Assembly (NCBI GenBank): GCA_035566895.1
Contig: DATMQA010000079.1
Span: 1 to 17,010, forward strand
From: DATMQA01 sp035566895
Lineage (GTDB): Bacteria > Verrucomicrobiota > Verrucomicrobiia > Limisphaerales > UBA8199
Direction: 5' to 3'
Length of the DNA stretch: 17,010 bases
Position 1 is the first letter of the stretch; each line of letters begins with the position of its first letter. Of the stretch, positions 1 to 8,210 are shown one piece after another. The notes under the pieces were generated by a model. The model worked only from the letters and a program-made list of their open reading frames with translations, searched no databases and was not told the DNA's origin. A program made the position numbers and the translations under genes.

Positions 1-350
1 TCAATACTGTCGAGCAGTTCGGATTGGGTAAAGGGTTTGGCCAGCGTGCGATCGACGCCGAGAGCGCGGGCGAGCCGGAGATAGCTATGGGCGGCCACAA
101 TTCCGCCTGCCGAGACCGCAATGATTTTGGTGCCCGGATGGCCGCGCCGCAGCGCAAGGATCGTTTCAACGCCATCCATCTCCGGGAGGAGCATCTCGGT
201 GATGACCAAATCGGCCGGGCGCTGGTTTAACTCCCGAAGACCCACCCGGCCGTTGGGCGCAACTCCGACCTCATGTCGAGCTTCGATGAGCACATCCCGG
301 AGCCAGCCACGCACATAGTCGTCGTTGTCGATGATCAAGATTCTAGGCAT
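1..350 (-). CDS. Stand-alone receiver with Glu in place of the phosphoacceptor Asp (partial, 3' end outside window)
   Basis: Translating the minus strand from the ATG at 350 gives 116 residues before the window edge. The fold signature of a response-regulator receiver is clear: hydrophobic strand ILIID (4-8), a core strand ending LVITE followed by MLLPEMDG (48-60), IIAVSAG (76-82) and LAKPF (103-107). Two key residues are changed. The phosphoacceptor position is Glu52 (codon GAG), and the second acidic-pocket position is Asn9 in IIDNDD, where receivers normally carry Asp. Ser80 and Lys105, the switch Ser/Thr and Lys, are kept. In the receiver family Asp-to-Glu often mimics phosphorylation and loss of the pocket Asp impairs metal binding, so this protein is probably not phosphorylated in the normal way. 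Most of a receiver is visible; a short tail or output domain could follow past base 1. The start lies 8 bases after the stop of the preceding small ORF, suggesting co-transcription. No strong ribosome binding site is seen. Confidence 0.85.
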   Translation of the reverse strand, partial: MPRILIIDNDDYVRGWLRDVLIEARHEVGVAPNGRVGLRELNQRPADLVITEMLLPEMDGVETILALRRGHPGTKIIAVSAGGIVAAHSYLRLARALGVDRTLAKPFTQSELLDSI

Positions 351-358
351 AGGCTCGG

Positions 359-550
359 TTAGTGTGCCGGGTGGGAGCCGGTGGCGATGGCCATGCGGCG
401 GTCGGCCAGCGCGTCCATGACAGGAGGTCCTGGGAGAAGCCAGCGGACGCCGAGGCGGTGGGACTCCAACTCGTCGAGGGGACGGATACAACCCGAGAGG
501 AGGGCCATCGGCGCCGCTGGCCAAAGGGCAAGGACCTGGCTGGGACTCAT
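359..550 (-). CDS. 63-residue ORF resembling the C-terminal half of a receiver domain
   Basis: The ATG at 550 lies 5 bases after the TGA of the upstream receiver gene and the TAA at 359-361 lies 8 bases before the ATG of the next, so it sits exactly like an operon gene. The peptide contains PAAPMALLSG (11-20), then LGVRWLLPGPP (33-43) and an amphipathic end. This lines up with strand 4 to helix 5 of a receiver, where the usual pattern is P-hydrophobic strand-SG, then LGv-x-fL-x-KPF. Ser20 fits the switch Ser/Thr; the conserved Lys of KP is Gly here. The N-terminal half with the acidic pocket and phosphoacceptor is absent, and I did not find it in another frame between this ORF and the intact receiver upstream. 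It may be a decayed receiver, a microprotein that binds other receivers, or a chance ORF; the tight spacing favours one of the first two. The family assignment is by eye. Confidence 0.45.
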   Translation of the reverse strand: MSPSQVLALWPAAPMALLSGCIRPLDELESHRLGVRWLLPGPPVMDALADRRMAIATGSHPAH

Positions 551-555
551 CTTTC

Positions 556-909
556 TCACGCTTGGGCCAGGCGTCGGATGCAGCTCGGAAGTTCGACCAG
601 ACTGGCTTTGTGGAGGAAGCAGCACGCGCCGGCTCCCCGGGCACGCGCTTCGAGTCCCGGGTGCTGGGCATGGGAGATGACGATGACCCGCACTTGCGGG
701 CATTCGTCCGCAAGGCGGCGAGTCGCCTCGAACCCATCCATTCCCGGCATCTGCAGGTCCATAATCACAAAATCGGGCAAAAACTCGGCGCCGACGCACA
801 CGGCTTGCTCGCCGTTGGAGCATTCGCGAATCTCGGCGGCAAGTTCTGCCACCAGTTCACGGACAAATTTCCGCACTCCGGCATGGTCGTCTGCGATCAG
901 CAGTTTCAT
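556..909 (-). CDS. Single-domain response regulator (receiver only, intact)
   Basis: This 117-residue protein is a complete receiver with no output domain. It shows LIADDH (4-9) with the acidic pair Asp7/Asp8, phosphoacceptor Asp51 in FVIMDLQMPGMDG (47-59), switch Ser79 in VIVISH (75-80) and Lys101. The KP motif is replaced by Lys-Ala (LHKAS), a form common in NarL-type receivers. I chose the ATG at 909 because the strand MKLLIADD must begin there; in-frame codons extend to 939 but add nothing receiver-like. Stand-alone receivers of this kind act as phosphate sinks or relay intermediates, or bind a partner protein. It lies 187 bases downstream of the NarL-type regulator on the same strand and 5 bases upstream of the next ORF, so it probably heads a three-ORF receiver group. 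No good Shine-Dalgarno is visible. Confidence 0.88.
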   Translation of the reverse strand: MKLLIADDHAGVRKFVRELVAELAAEIRECSNGEQAVCVGAEFLPDFVIMDLQMPGMDGFEATRRLADECPQVRVIVISHAQHPGLEARARGAGACCFLHKASLVELPSCIRRLAQA

Positions 910-977
910 GCGCGCGCATTGCTGCGCGGTGTGGAACATCGCCGCGCGGACGCAGGTTGTGAATCGCAGGCACCACA

Positions 978-1019
978 GATTTTTGGATCCGTGGTCCCCT
1001 GGATTTTTCTAGGTGGTCC
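978..1019 (-). promoter_or_regulatory. Tandem imperfect direct repeats upstream of the receiver group, possible operator
   Basis: In the 187-base gap between the NarL-type regulator and the receiver genes, the minus strand carries two copies of GGACCAC followed after 4 or 6 bases by AAAAATC (1002-1019 and 978-997). The copies start about 22 bases apart, that is two helical turns. This layout suits a dimeric or tandem-binding regulator such as a NarL-family protein acting on the receiver genes downstream. No clear sigma-70 promoter was identified, so the role is inferred from position and repetition only. Confidence 0.35.
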
Positions 1020-1096
1020 TACGTAAGTGGGGGGCGCCGGGAGGGCCAATGACGGTCGAGCGTGGAAGCCAGGCGAGAAGAACCACCGCAGACGCA

Positions 1097-1765
1097 TCAA
1101 GTCATTTGGTTCAACTCATCGCGGTGCTCGAGGGCGAATTGCAGCAAAACATTAGGCCCGGTGAGGGCGAGTTTGGCGCAAATATTCGAGCGGTGGGATT
1201 CGACCGTGCGGGGGCTGATGAACAATTCGGAGGCGATCTCCCGGGTGGTCTTCTTCTGGGCAATCGCTTTAAGGATCCGGCGTTCGGCGGCAGTCAGGTC
1301 GTCCAGGCTCGGCGCGCGCAAGGCCAAAGCCTCGGCCCGACTCCGCCGGCGAAGAAGGTAGGAAGTCAGCGAAGGGCTGACATAAGGCTTAGCCGCCGCT
1401 ACGCTGGCGATGCAGTCGAGGATCTCGCTGGCGGCATTTTCCTTAAGCACATATCCCTGGATGCCAAGATTCATCGCCTGGTTGAAAGCTTCCTCGTCCT
1501 TCAGCATGGTGAGCACGACCAGGCCGACCCCGGATTTTGCGGACCGCAAGGCCGTCGCGACCTCCAACCCGCTCATCCGGGGCAGGTTCATATCCAGAAC
1601 GGCGACATCCGGTTTTGTTTCGCGAATCAATTGAAGCGCCGCCTCGCCGTTGTCCACCTCGCCCACCAATTCGAACCGGGAATCGGATACAATGACCTGC
1701 CGCAAGCCCAGTCGAAAGAGAGGGTGGTCATCGACGATCACGACCCTGGTCCTGGTTTGACCCAC
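1097..1765 (-). CDS. NarL/FixJ-type response regulator (receiver plus LuxR helix-turn-helix)
   Basis: The 222-residue product is a two-domain transcription regulator of usual length. The receiver (7-125) has VDDHPLFR with acidic Asp12/Asp13, phosphoacceptor Asp58 in VAVLDMNLPRMSG, switch Thr86 in LVVLTM and Lys108. The C-terminal GerE/LuxR domain (about 155-215) shows LTAAERRIL, TTREIASEL and SPRTVESHRSNI, the recognition-helix signature of the NarL family. The start is a GTG at 1763-1765; no ATG in frame fits better. It follows the three-PAS histidine kinase by 52 bases on the same strand, and that kinase belongs to the HisKA_3 (NarX-like) class that normally pairs with NarL-type regulators, so the two are most likely cognate. 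Possible targets include its own operon and the repeat pair at 978-1019. Confidence 0.93.
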   Translation of the reverse strand: MGQTRTRVVIVDDHPLFRLGLRQVIVSDSRFELVGEVDNGEAALQLIRETKPDVAVLDMNLPRMSGLEVATALRSAKSGVGLVVLTMLKDEEAFNQAMNLGIQGYVLKENAASEILDCIASVAAAKPYVSPSLTSYLLRRRSRAEALALRAPSLDDLTAAERRILKAIAQKKTTREIASELFISPRTVESHRSNICAKLALTGPNVLLQFALEHRDELNQMT

Positions 1766-1817
1766 AGCGCATTGAGGGTGGACCCGGCGCGTGCCAAACG
1801 CCAGCGGGAAATCCGGC

Positions 1818-3788
1818 TCAGGGTTCGAGCGGAGCTATATCGGCCAAGGGCAGTTCGATGTGGAGCCGGGTCCCCTGGCCTGGCGCGCTTTGGAGTTCGA
1901 GCGAGCCCCCCAGCATTCGCACTCTTTCGCCGATGCTGGTGAGGCCGATCCCGGTGCGGTTTCCGGGCCGGCCCACCGCGGCCACATCGAAACCACTGCC
2001 GTCGTCCTCAACGCGGATGCGCGTGCAGCGCACATCGCGCTCCACTACGACCAGGACGCGCAAAGCGCGCGCATGCTTAAGCACGTTGTTGAGCGTCTCC
2101 TGAATGATTCGATAAACGTGGGTGGCCTCTTCACCGCGAAAAATGTCAATGTTCTCGATCCGCCGCTCGAGCCGAAGCTCGGTGGCCTGCGCGACCCGGT
2201 CGAGCAGATTATTAACGGCGTCGGTCAAGCCGAACTGATCGACATGGAGCGGCCGCAGGTTTCGGGCAAGATTGCGGACTTCGTCAATGGCGGCGGTCAC
2301 CACCTCGGCAATGGCGCGCAAATGCGCGGTGGTGTCCGGGGATACGCCGGGTTGCCTCAGAGCGAGATCGGCGCGGTTCTTGATCAGCGAGAGGTTTTGT
2401 CCCAGGCTGTCGTGGAGTTCGTTGGCCAAACGCTTGCGTTCCTGTTCCTGGGCGGAAATCAGCCGATGGGTGAAGACCTTGCTGGCGGCCAGGGCCTGCT
2501 CCTGCGCCTCCCGCAACCCTTCCTCGGCCATGCGGTGGTCGTGGATGTCGGTGATGGACCCGGCCATGCGGACCGGGCGCCCCGTTTCATTCCACACCGC
2601 CTGGCCGCGCGCGCGGTACCAGCGGTAAAGGCCGGACCGCGTGCGGAGGCGGTATTCGACGTCATAGGGCTTCCGGCGAGTCAAGTGCTCTTGCACGGCG
2701 GCCCAAATCCGGTCTTTGTCTCCCGGGTGCAGTTGGGAAAGGAACGTCTCCACGAGCGGGGGAAAATCGGCAGGCGAGGAGTAGCCGAGCAATTCACGAA
2801 AACGCTCAGAGTAAAAAACCTCGTTGGTTTGCACATCCCAGTCCCACAGACCGTCGTTGGACCCGCGGACCGCCAGTTCGAACCGCTCTTCGCTGGCGCG
2901 CAACGCCCGTTCGGCGAGGACCCGCTCCGTGATGTCGCGCTGGACGGTCCAGATGTGGTGCAGAAAACCGTCACGCACGACCCCGACCGCATTGTTCAGA
3001 AACCATCGGTCGCTCCCGAATGCATCGCGACCGAGGGTGACGCCGTCCACGATACTGTAACCGGACTCGATGAAGTGCGAGATGTTCAAGCGGTTGACGG
3101 GATCGGTGGTCTGATTCAGCTCGCCGACGCGCTTTCCCTGGAGGTCTCGGGCGGTTGACCAACCGCGGACGCGAGCGGCGGCGTCGTTGCACTCGGCGAC
3201 AACGCCGGTCCTCAGGATAGCTGCGAGTTGCTCAGGGACCGAGAGTGACACGGGAATGGGTGGTTCGAAGTCGAACCGGGCTATACCCTCGGCGGACAAA
3301 GCGATGAATTTCCGGTAGCGCTCCTCGCTGGCCCGGAGGTCGCGCTCCGCTTGCCGCTGGTCGGTGATGTCGTTGGAGACGGTGAGCAGGCAATCTTCTC
3401 CCTGAATAACCAGTGACTCGATGGACACCAAACCGACGGTTACCTGGCCGGTGGGAAGAACCGTCGTCTTTTCACGATTGTGGAGCGAACCGGAGGCGTC
3501 GAGTTGTCGCAATAGTTCATCGCGCTCTTCCAGGTTCTTCCACACACCGAGTTCCAGCGCGGTCTTGCCGCGCGCTTCAGCGCACGAAACGCCGTACTTC
3601 CGGGCAAAGGCCTCATTCGCCTCAAGGACCACGCCATCGGCTTTGCGGGTGATCACCATTGGATCGGGGTTGACATGGAAGGCTTTGAAAAACAACTCCT
3701 CAGAGGCTCGCAACTGTTGCGCGACACCAGCCTGTGCAGGTTCGTTGTGCACAAACCCACTTCTAACGCGCAAGCCTGGACAGAGCAA
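1818..3788 (-). CDS. Cytoplasmic three-PAS sensor histidine kinase (HisKA_3 class)
   Basis: The 656-residue protein has no membrane segment or signal peptide, so it should sense something in the cytoplasm. It has three PAS domains (about 25-145, 150-290, 295-420). The third, with LWDWDVQTNEVFYSERF and YDVEYRLRTRSGLYRWYRARG, is a PAS_3-type fold with a PAC tail (MAGSITDIHDHR). A HisKA_3 dimerisation and phosphotransfer helix follows at 445-510, with ERKRLANELHDSLGQ and the expected phosphorylated His459. The ATPase domain (550-650) has the N box with Asn568 in IIQETLNNVLKHA, VEDDGSGFD (593-601) and TGIGL (612-616). The longest frame starts at TTG 3788; a GTG at 3752 would remove 12 residues and keep all domains, and neither has a strong ribosome binding site. 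Its likely partner is the NarL-type regulator 52 bases downstream. The ligand or cofactor of the PAS domains cannot be told from sequence. Confidence 0.92.
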   Translation of the reverse strand: MLCPGLRVRSGFVHNEPAQAGVAQQLRASEELFFKAFHVNPDPMVITRKADGVVLEANEAFARKYGVSCAEARGKTALELGVWKNLEERDELLRQLDASGSLHNREKTTVLPTGQVTVGLVSIESLVIQGEDCLLTVSNDITDQRQAERDLRASEERYRKFIALSAEGIARFDFEPPIPVSLSVPEQLAAILRTGVVAECNDAAARVRGWSTARDLQGKRVGELNQTTDPVNRLNISHFIESGYSIVDGVTLGRDAFGSDRWFLNNAVGVVRDGFLHHIWTVQRDITERVLAERALRASEERFELAVRGSNDGLWDWDVQTNEVFYSERFRELLGYSSPADFPPLVETFLSQLHPGDKDRIWAAVQEHLTRRKPYDVEYRLRTRSGLYRWYRARGQAVWNETGRPVRMAGSITDIHDHRMAEEGLREAQEQALAASKVFTHRLISAQEQERKRLANELHDSLGQNLSLIKNRADLALRQPGVSPDTTAHLRAIAEVVTAAIDEVRNLARNLRPLHVDQFGLTDAVNNLLDRVAQATELRLERRIENIDIFRGEEATHVYRIIQETLNNVLKHARALRVLVVVERDVRCTRIRVEDDGSGFDVAAVGRPGNRTGIGLTSIGERVRMLGGSLELQSAPGQGTRLHIELPLADIAPLEP

Positions 3789-3836
3789 GCCGCAAGCAAG
3801 GCCGGGCGGGCTGGCGAGGCATCCTGATACTGCCCC

Positions 3837-3854
3837 AATGAGTTAAATGAGTTA
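3837..3854. repeat. Two tandem copies of a 9-base repeat in a divergent promoter region
   Basis: AATGAGTTA occurs twice in direct succession (3837-3845 and 3846-3854), about 50 bases upstream of the kinase start on its strand and about 130 bases before the ATG of the small ORF leading to the ABC exporter. AT-rich direct repeats in an otherwise GC-rich gap are suggestive of a regulator site, but no clear -35/-10 pair was found next to them. Confidence 0.3.
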
Positions 3855-3895
3855 AAAGAAGAACATGGCGCTAGCCCGCTTGCGGATGTTGCTGC

Positions 3896-3918
3896 GCCCG
3901 GGGACGAGCGCCCCGGGC
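3896..3918. other. GC-rich hairpin in the divergent intergenic region
   Basis: GCCCGGGG (3896-3903) pairs perfectly with CCCCGGGC (3911-3918) around a 7-base loop. No T run follows on either strand, so it is unlikely to be an intrinsic terminator. It lies between the divergent kinase and exporter genes and could be a transcript-leader structure or a protein-binding dyad. Confidence 0.3.
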
Positions 3919-3985
3919 TGGCCGGCCCAAAGCGCATGAGCCAGCCCCCTTGCTCACCCCAGCCGACATGTTAAGTTCCCAAACC

Positions 3986-4062
3986 ATGACAGGAAAGAGC
4001 CAGACGAGCGCGCGCGTGCCGCTGCCTGCGTTATTCCAAAGGTCAACCATGAATCATTGGGA

Positions 4063-4066
<4 letters not shown>
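3986..4066 (+). CDS. 26-codon upstream ORF overlapping the ABC exporter start (ATGA)
   Basis: An ATG at 3986 opens a 26-residue frame that ends MNHWE followed by TGA at 4064-4066. The stop overlaps the exporter's ATG (4063-4065) in the classic ATGA arrangement. A second in-frame ATG at 4049, preceded by AAAGG six bases upstream, would give just MNHWE. The exporter's own ATG has no convincing ribosome binding site, so translation of this frame could deliver ribosomes to it by termination and restart. The peptide shows no known domain and no membrane segment. It may be a leader with only a regulatory role, or the frame may be chance. Confidence 0.35.
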
Positions 4067-6030
<1,964 letters not shown>

Positions 6031-6157
6031 GCGCCCTCTGAATCCGGCGAGCGCCAGCACCCTAAACCCGGGGAGCAAACCCTTGTTGACTGCGCGCGAA
6101 CCGGACGGCCGCGCCAAGGTGGGCAAAGATAAACCTGAACGATAACCCGTGGAGAAC

Positions 6158-6196
6158 CACAGAGGCACGGAGGCACAGAGGAAAATGAACGCAGAG
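6158..6196. repeat. CACAGAGG intergenic repeat
   Basis: Three 8-base units follow directly on each other: CACAGAGG (6158-6165), CACGGAGG (6166-6173) and CACAGAGG (6174-6181), with a degenerate fourth, GCAGAGG, at 6190-6196. Repeats of this type recur in intergenic regions of Verrucomicrobiota and some other phyla, which is recalled knowledge rather than a search result. The function is unknown. It lies in the gap after the ABC exporter gene. Confidence 0.6.
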
Positions 6197-6267
6197 GATT
6201 TCAATTTGAATTTGGACGGGGCGCAAGACGGCGTTGGCCCTCCGTTCGCCTGCTCATCCAACCCCTG

Positions 6268-6297
6268 AAAAAAGGCCCGGCTTGCGCCGGGCCTTTG
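6268..6297. terminator. Strong hairpin terminator, probably bidirectional
   Basis: AAAGGCCCGGC (6271-6281) pairs perfectly over 11 bases with GCCGGGCCTTT (6286-6296) around the loop TTGC. Read on the plus strand, after the ABC exporter, the T run is short (TTTG). Read on the minus strand it is six or more T residues. It probably ends the exporter transcript, and would also stop antisense transcription coming from the right. Confidence 0.8.
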
Positions 6298-6429
6298 TCC
6301 CAACCCAACCGACGAACCCGAAAAAGGTATCAGACTCGCCCGGGCATCGGTATCCCCGAAAGCGGGGATGCACGCGAGGCACCCGGGCGGTCTAAGATTT
6401 TCTTCCGCTCGGCGTTCAATCAGGCCAGA
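6298..6429. other. Gene-free stretch with a nested hairpin element (6333-6392)
   Basis: No convincing gene lies here. The stretch is dominated by a long dyad. The outer arms are GACTCGCCCGGG (6333-6344) and CCCGGGCGGTC (6382-6392), which pair over 11 bases with one bulged T. Inside them is an inner hairpin ATCCCCG-AAAG-CGGGGAT (6352-6369). The inner hairpin recurs at 9003-9021. Together with 6031-6297 this makes a 399-base region without a gene, followed by a small ORF leading into the sensor kinase. Confidence 0.6.
6352..6370. repeat. Repeated hairpin, copy 1
   Basis: The 19-base sequence ATCCCCGAAAGCGGGGATG folds as a 7-base-pair stem with loop AAAG. It is identical to 9003-9021. Here it is the inner part of the larger dyad at 6333-6392. 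It is not followed by a T run on either strand. It may belong to a REP-like family of intergenic palindromes, or be a binding site. Confidence 0.6.
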
Positions 6430-6471
6430 ATGCGGTTTCCTCTCGCCCAGGCGCGGGTGGTTGCCAACTGA
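6430..6471 (+). CDS. 13-codon upstream ORF abutting the sensor kinase start
   Basis: The ATG at 6430 opens MRFPLAQARVVAN and stops with TGA at 6469-6471, immediately before the kinase ATG at 6472 (TGAATG). No ribosome binding site is evident for either start. It may be a leader whose termination allows re-initiation at the kinase gene; it could equally be chance. Confidence 0.25.
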   Translation: MRFPLAQARVVAN

Positions 6472-8172
6472 ATGAGTATCCTGTTTCGCCTAACCAACTT
6501 GAGCCTCGGCTGCTTCTTCGGCGGGTTGAGCTGCTCTCTAGCGATCGAGGGCCTCGCGAGCGGCGACACCAATCAGCTTCTCGAAATCCGCTCTCTCAGC
6601 GTCAATGGCCAGCCCGTCTCGATGCGCCCCGGCCGAAAGCTGCGCCTGTCCTCCGCGCCCAGAAATGTCGCCTTCGGGTTCGGCACGGCCGCCAACTCCC
6701 CCCGCGCCCCGCTGCGCCTGCGATACACGCTCGATGGCTTCGAAGACACCTGGCGTGAGGTCTCCAGCGACATGAGCATCTCGTTTCGATTCATCGATGC
6801 CAACCAGGACCCCGTCAGTGAAAAAGTATTCCGGGCCGTGGGGCAAACTGAGAATTGGACCGGCGCGCTCGAGACCTCGGCGTTTATGCATCGGCGGGAA
6901 ACCCTCGTTGTCCCTCCGGGCGCCAAGGGCTTATGGGTGTCCGTCTCCTCGGCCGGGCCGCCCAACGCCGTGGGCATCTACGCGATCACCAATCTAGTCG
7001 TGACGCGCCTCCCGACCGACACTCAGCCCGCCACGACGCTCCTGCGCTGGGATTCCGAGGCCAAAGGGGAACTCACCGGTTCGGAGTGGGTCCCGGCCGA
7101 CTGGACCCGCAACGGGCTCCGCATTGGCATGGCCAAAATCACGCAGTTCGGTCCCGAGCAAAAAATCAAAGCCCTGACTCTTCTCGATAACGACCCCGAC
7201 GCGCACGCCGAATGGACTACCCGCAAGGAGGCGGCCGCAGTCGTCTCGCCCGGCGAGCGTCTTCTGCTCGAATGGGACGAAGCCTTCAGCATAGGGCTGG
7301 CCGGTCCCGCCGAGGTCAGCTATGCCGAGTTACCCGCCGGGTTCTATCGCTTTCGGGTAAACGAGATGTCCCTTATCGGCCTGCCCGGAGGGAGCGAGGC
7401 TTCCCTCGCTTTTGAAGTGCCGTTGTCCTTCTGGCACACGCCCTGGTTCTGGGGACTCGTGCTTCTCCTGTTCGTATCCGGCGCGGCCGGCACTTACCGC
7501 TATGCGGTATGGCAACAGATGCGCCGCGAGCTGGCCCGCCTCGAGAGCCAGCGCGCCCTCGAACACGAGCGCGTCCGCATTGCCCGCGACATTCATGACG
7601 ACCTCGGCGCCCGCGTCACCCAAATCTCTTTAGTCAGCGGCCTGGCCCAGGGCGACCACAATCTCTCGGAAAAAGCGCGAGCCGATTTCAACGCGATCTC
7701 CGGCATGGCGCGTGAGCTCGTGTCCGCCCTTTACGAAACCGTTTGGGCCGTCAACCCGGAAAACGACAACCTTGACGCCCTCGGAAATTATGTCTGCCAG
7801 ATGGTCGACAACCTCTGCGACAAGGCTCAGCTTCCCCGCCGCCTGCGCGTCGCCGAGCTGCCGCGGGATGTTCAGGTCTCCAGCCACATCCGCCACAATC
7901 TCGTTCTGGCCGTCAAAGAAGCCGTTCACAACGTGATCAAACACGCCAAAGCCTCTGAGCTCTCCGTTTTCGTCGATTGGGAAGGAACCACCCTCACCAT
8001 CCGTATTCAGGATAATGGCTGCGGCCTGGATCCCGCCACTCACGCCGCCGGCAACGGGCTGGCGAATATGCAGCGCCGCCTCGAGCAGGCGGGCGGGACC
8101 TGCTCCTTCAACAGCGAGCCGGGCCGTGGAACGACTGTTCTCCTCCGAACCAAAATCCAGTCCCTGAGGTGA
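6472..8172 (+). CDS. Membrane sensor histidine kinase with a split Y_Y_Y-type periplasmic domain
   Basis: The 566-residue protein starts with a signal-like hydrophobic segment (about 1-25), then a periplasmic region (30-320), one membrane helix (323-340, WGLVLLLFVSGAAG), and a cytoplasmic HisKA_3 kinase. The phosphorylated residue should be His375 in ERVRIARDIHDDLGA. The ATPase domain shows KEAVHNVIKHA with Asn487, IQDNGCGLD (512-520) and GNGLANM (527-533). The periplasmic part begins and ends like a Y_Y_Y domain: LRYTLDGFEDTWREV (83-97) and LPAGFYRFRV (287-296) followed by FWHTPWFW. About 190 residues are inserted between these halves, and they look beta-rich. The beta-propeller repeats that normally precede Y_Y_Y in such kinases are absent. 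The family often senses polysaccharide breakdown products in Bacteroidetes-like bacteria; the ligand here is unknown. The likely partner is the convergent NarL-type regulator. Confidence 0.9.
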   Translation: MSILFRLTNLSLGCFFGGLSCSLAIEGLASGDTNQLLEIRSLSVNGQPVSMRPGRKLRLSSAPRNVAFGFGTAANSPRAPLRLRYTLDGFEDTWREVSSDMSISFRFIDANQDPVSEKVFRAVGQTENWTGALETSAFMHRRETLVVPPGAKGLWVSVSSAGPPNAVGIYAITNLVVTRLPTDTQPATTLLRWDSEAKGELTGSEWVPADWTRNGLRIGMAKITQFGPEQKIKALTLLDNDPDAHAEWTTRKEAAAVVSPGERLLLEWDEAFSIGLAGPAEVSYAELPAGFYRFRVNEMSLIGLPGGSEASLAFEVPLSFWHTPWFWGLVLLLFVSGAAGTYRYAVWQQMRRELARLESQRALEHERVRIARDIHDDLGARVTQISLVSGLAQGDHNLSEKARADFNAISGMARELVSALYETVWAVNPENDNLDALGNYVCQMVDNLCDKAQLPRRLRVAELPRDVQVSSHIRHNLVLAVKEAVHNVIKHAKASELSVFVDWEGTTLTIRIQDNGCGLDPATHAAGNGLANMQRRLEQAGGTCSFNSEPGRGTTVLLRTKIQSLR

Positions 8173-8210
8173 CCGCACGAAGACCCCGGTTCGCGCGCGA
8201 CCCGGTAGAT

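Noticed and set aside
1013..1942. 309-residue plus-strand frame opposite the NarL-type regulator
   Set aside because: Antisense shadow of a clear two-domain regulator.
1791..3158. 455-residue open frame on the plus strand opposite the three-PAS kinase
   Set aside because: It is antisense to a kinase with all catalytic motifs; its residues show no domain and reflect high-GC frame opening.
6333..6392. Possible tRNA-like fold
   Set aside because: The arms do not form a cloverleaf, there is no T-arm GTTCGA-type sequence and no plausible anticodon loop; it is a nested hairpin.
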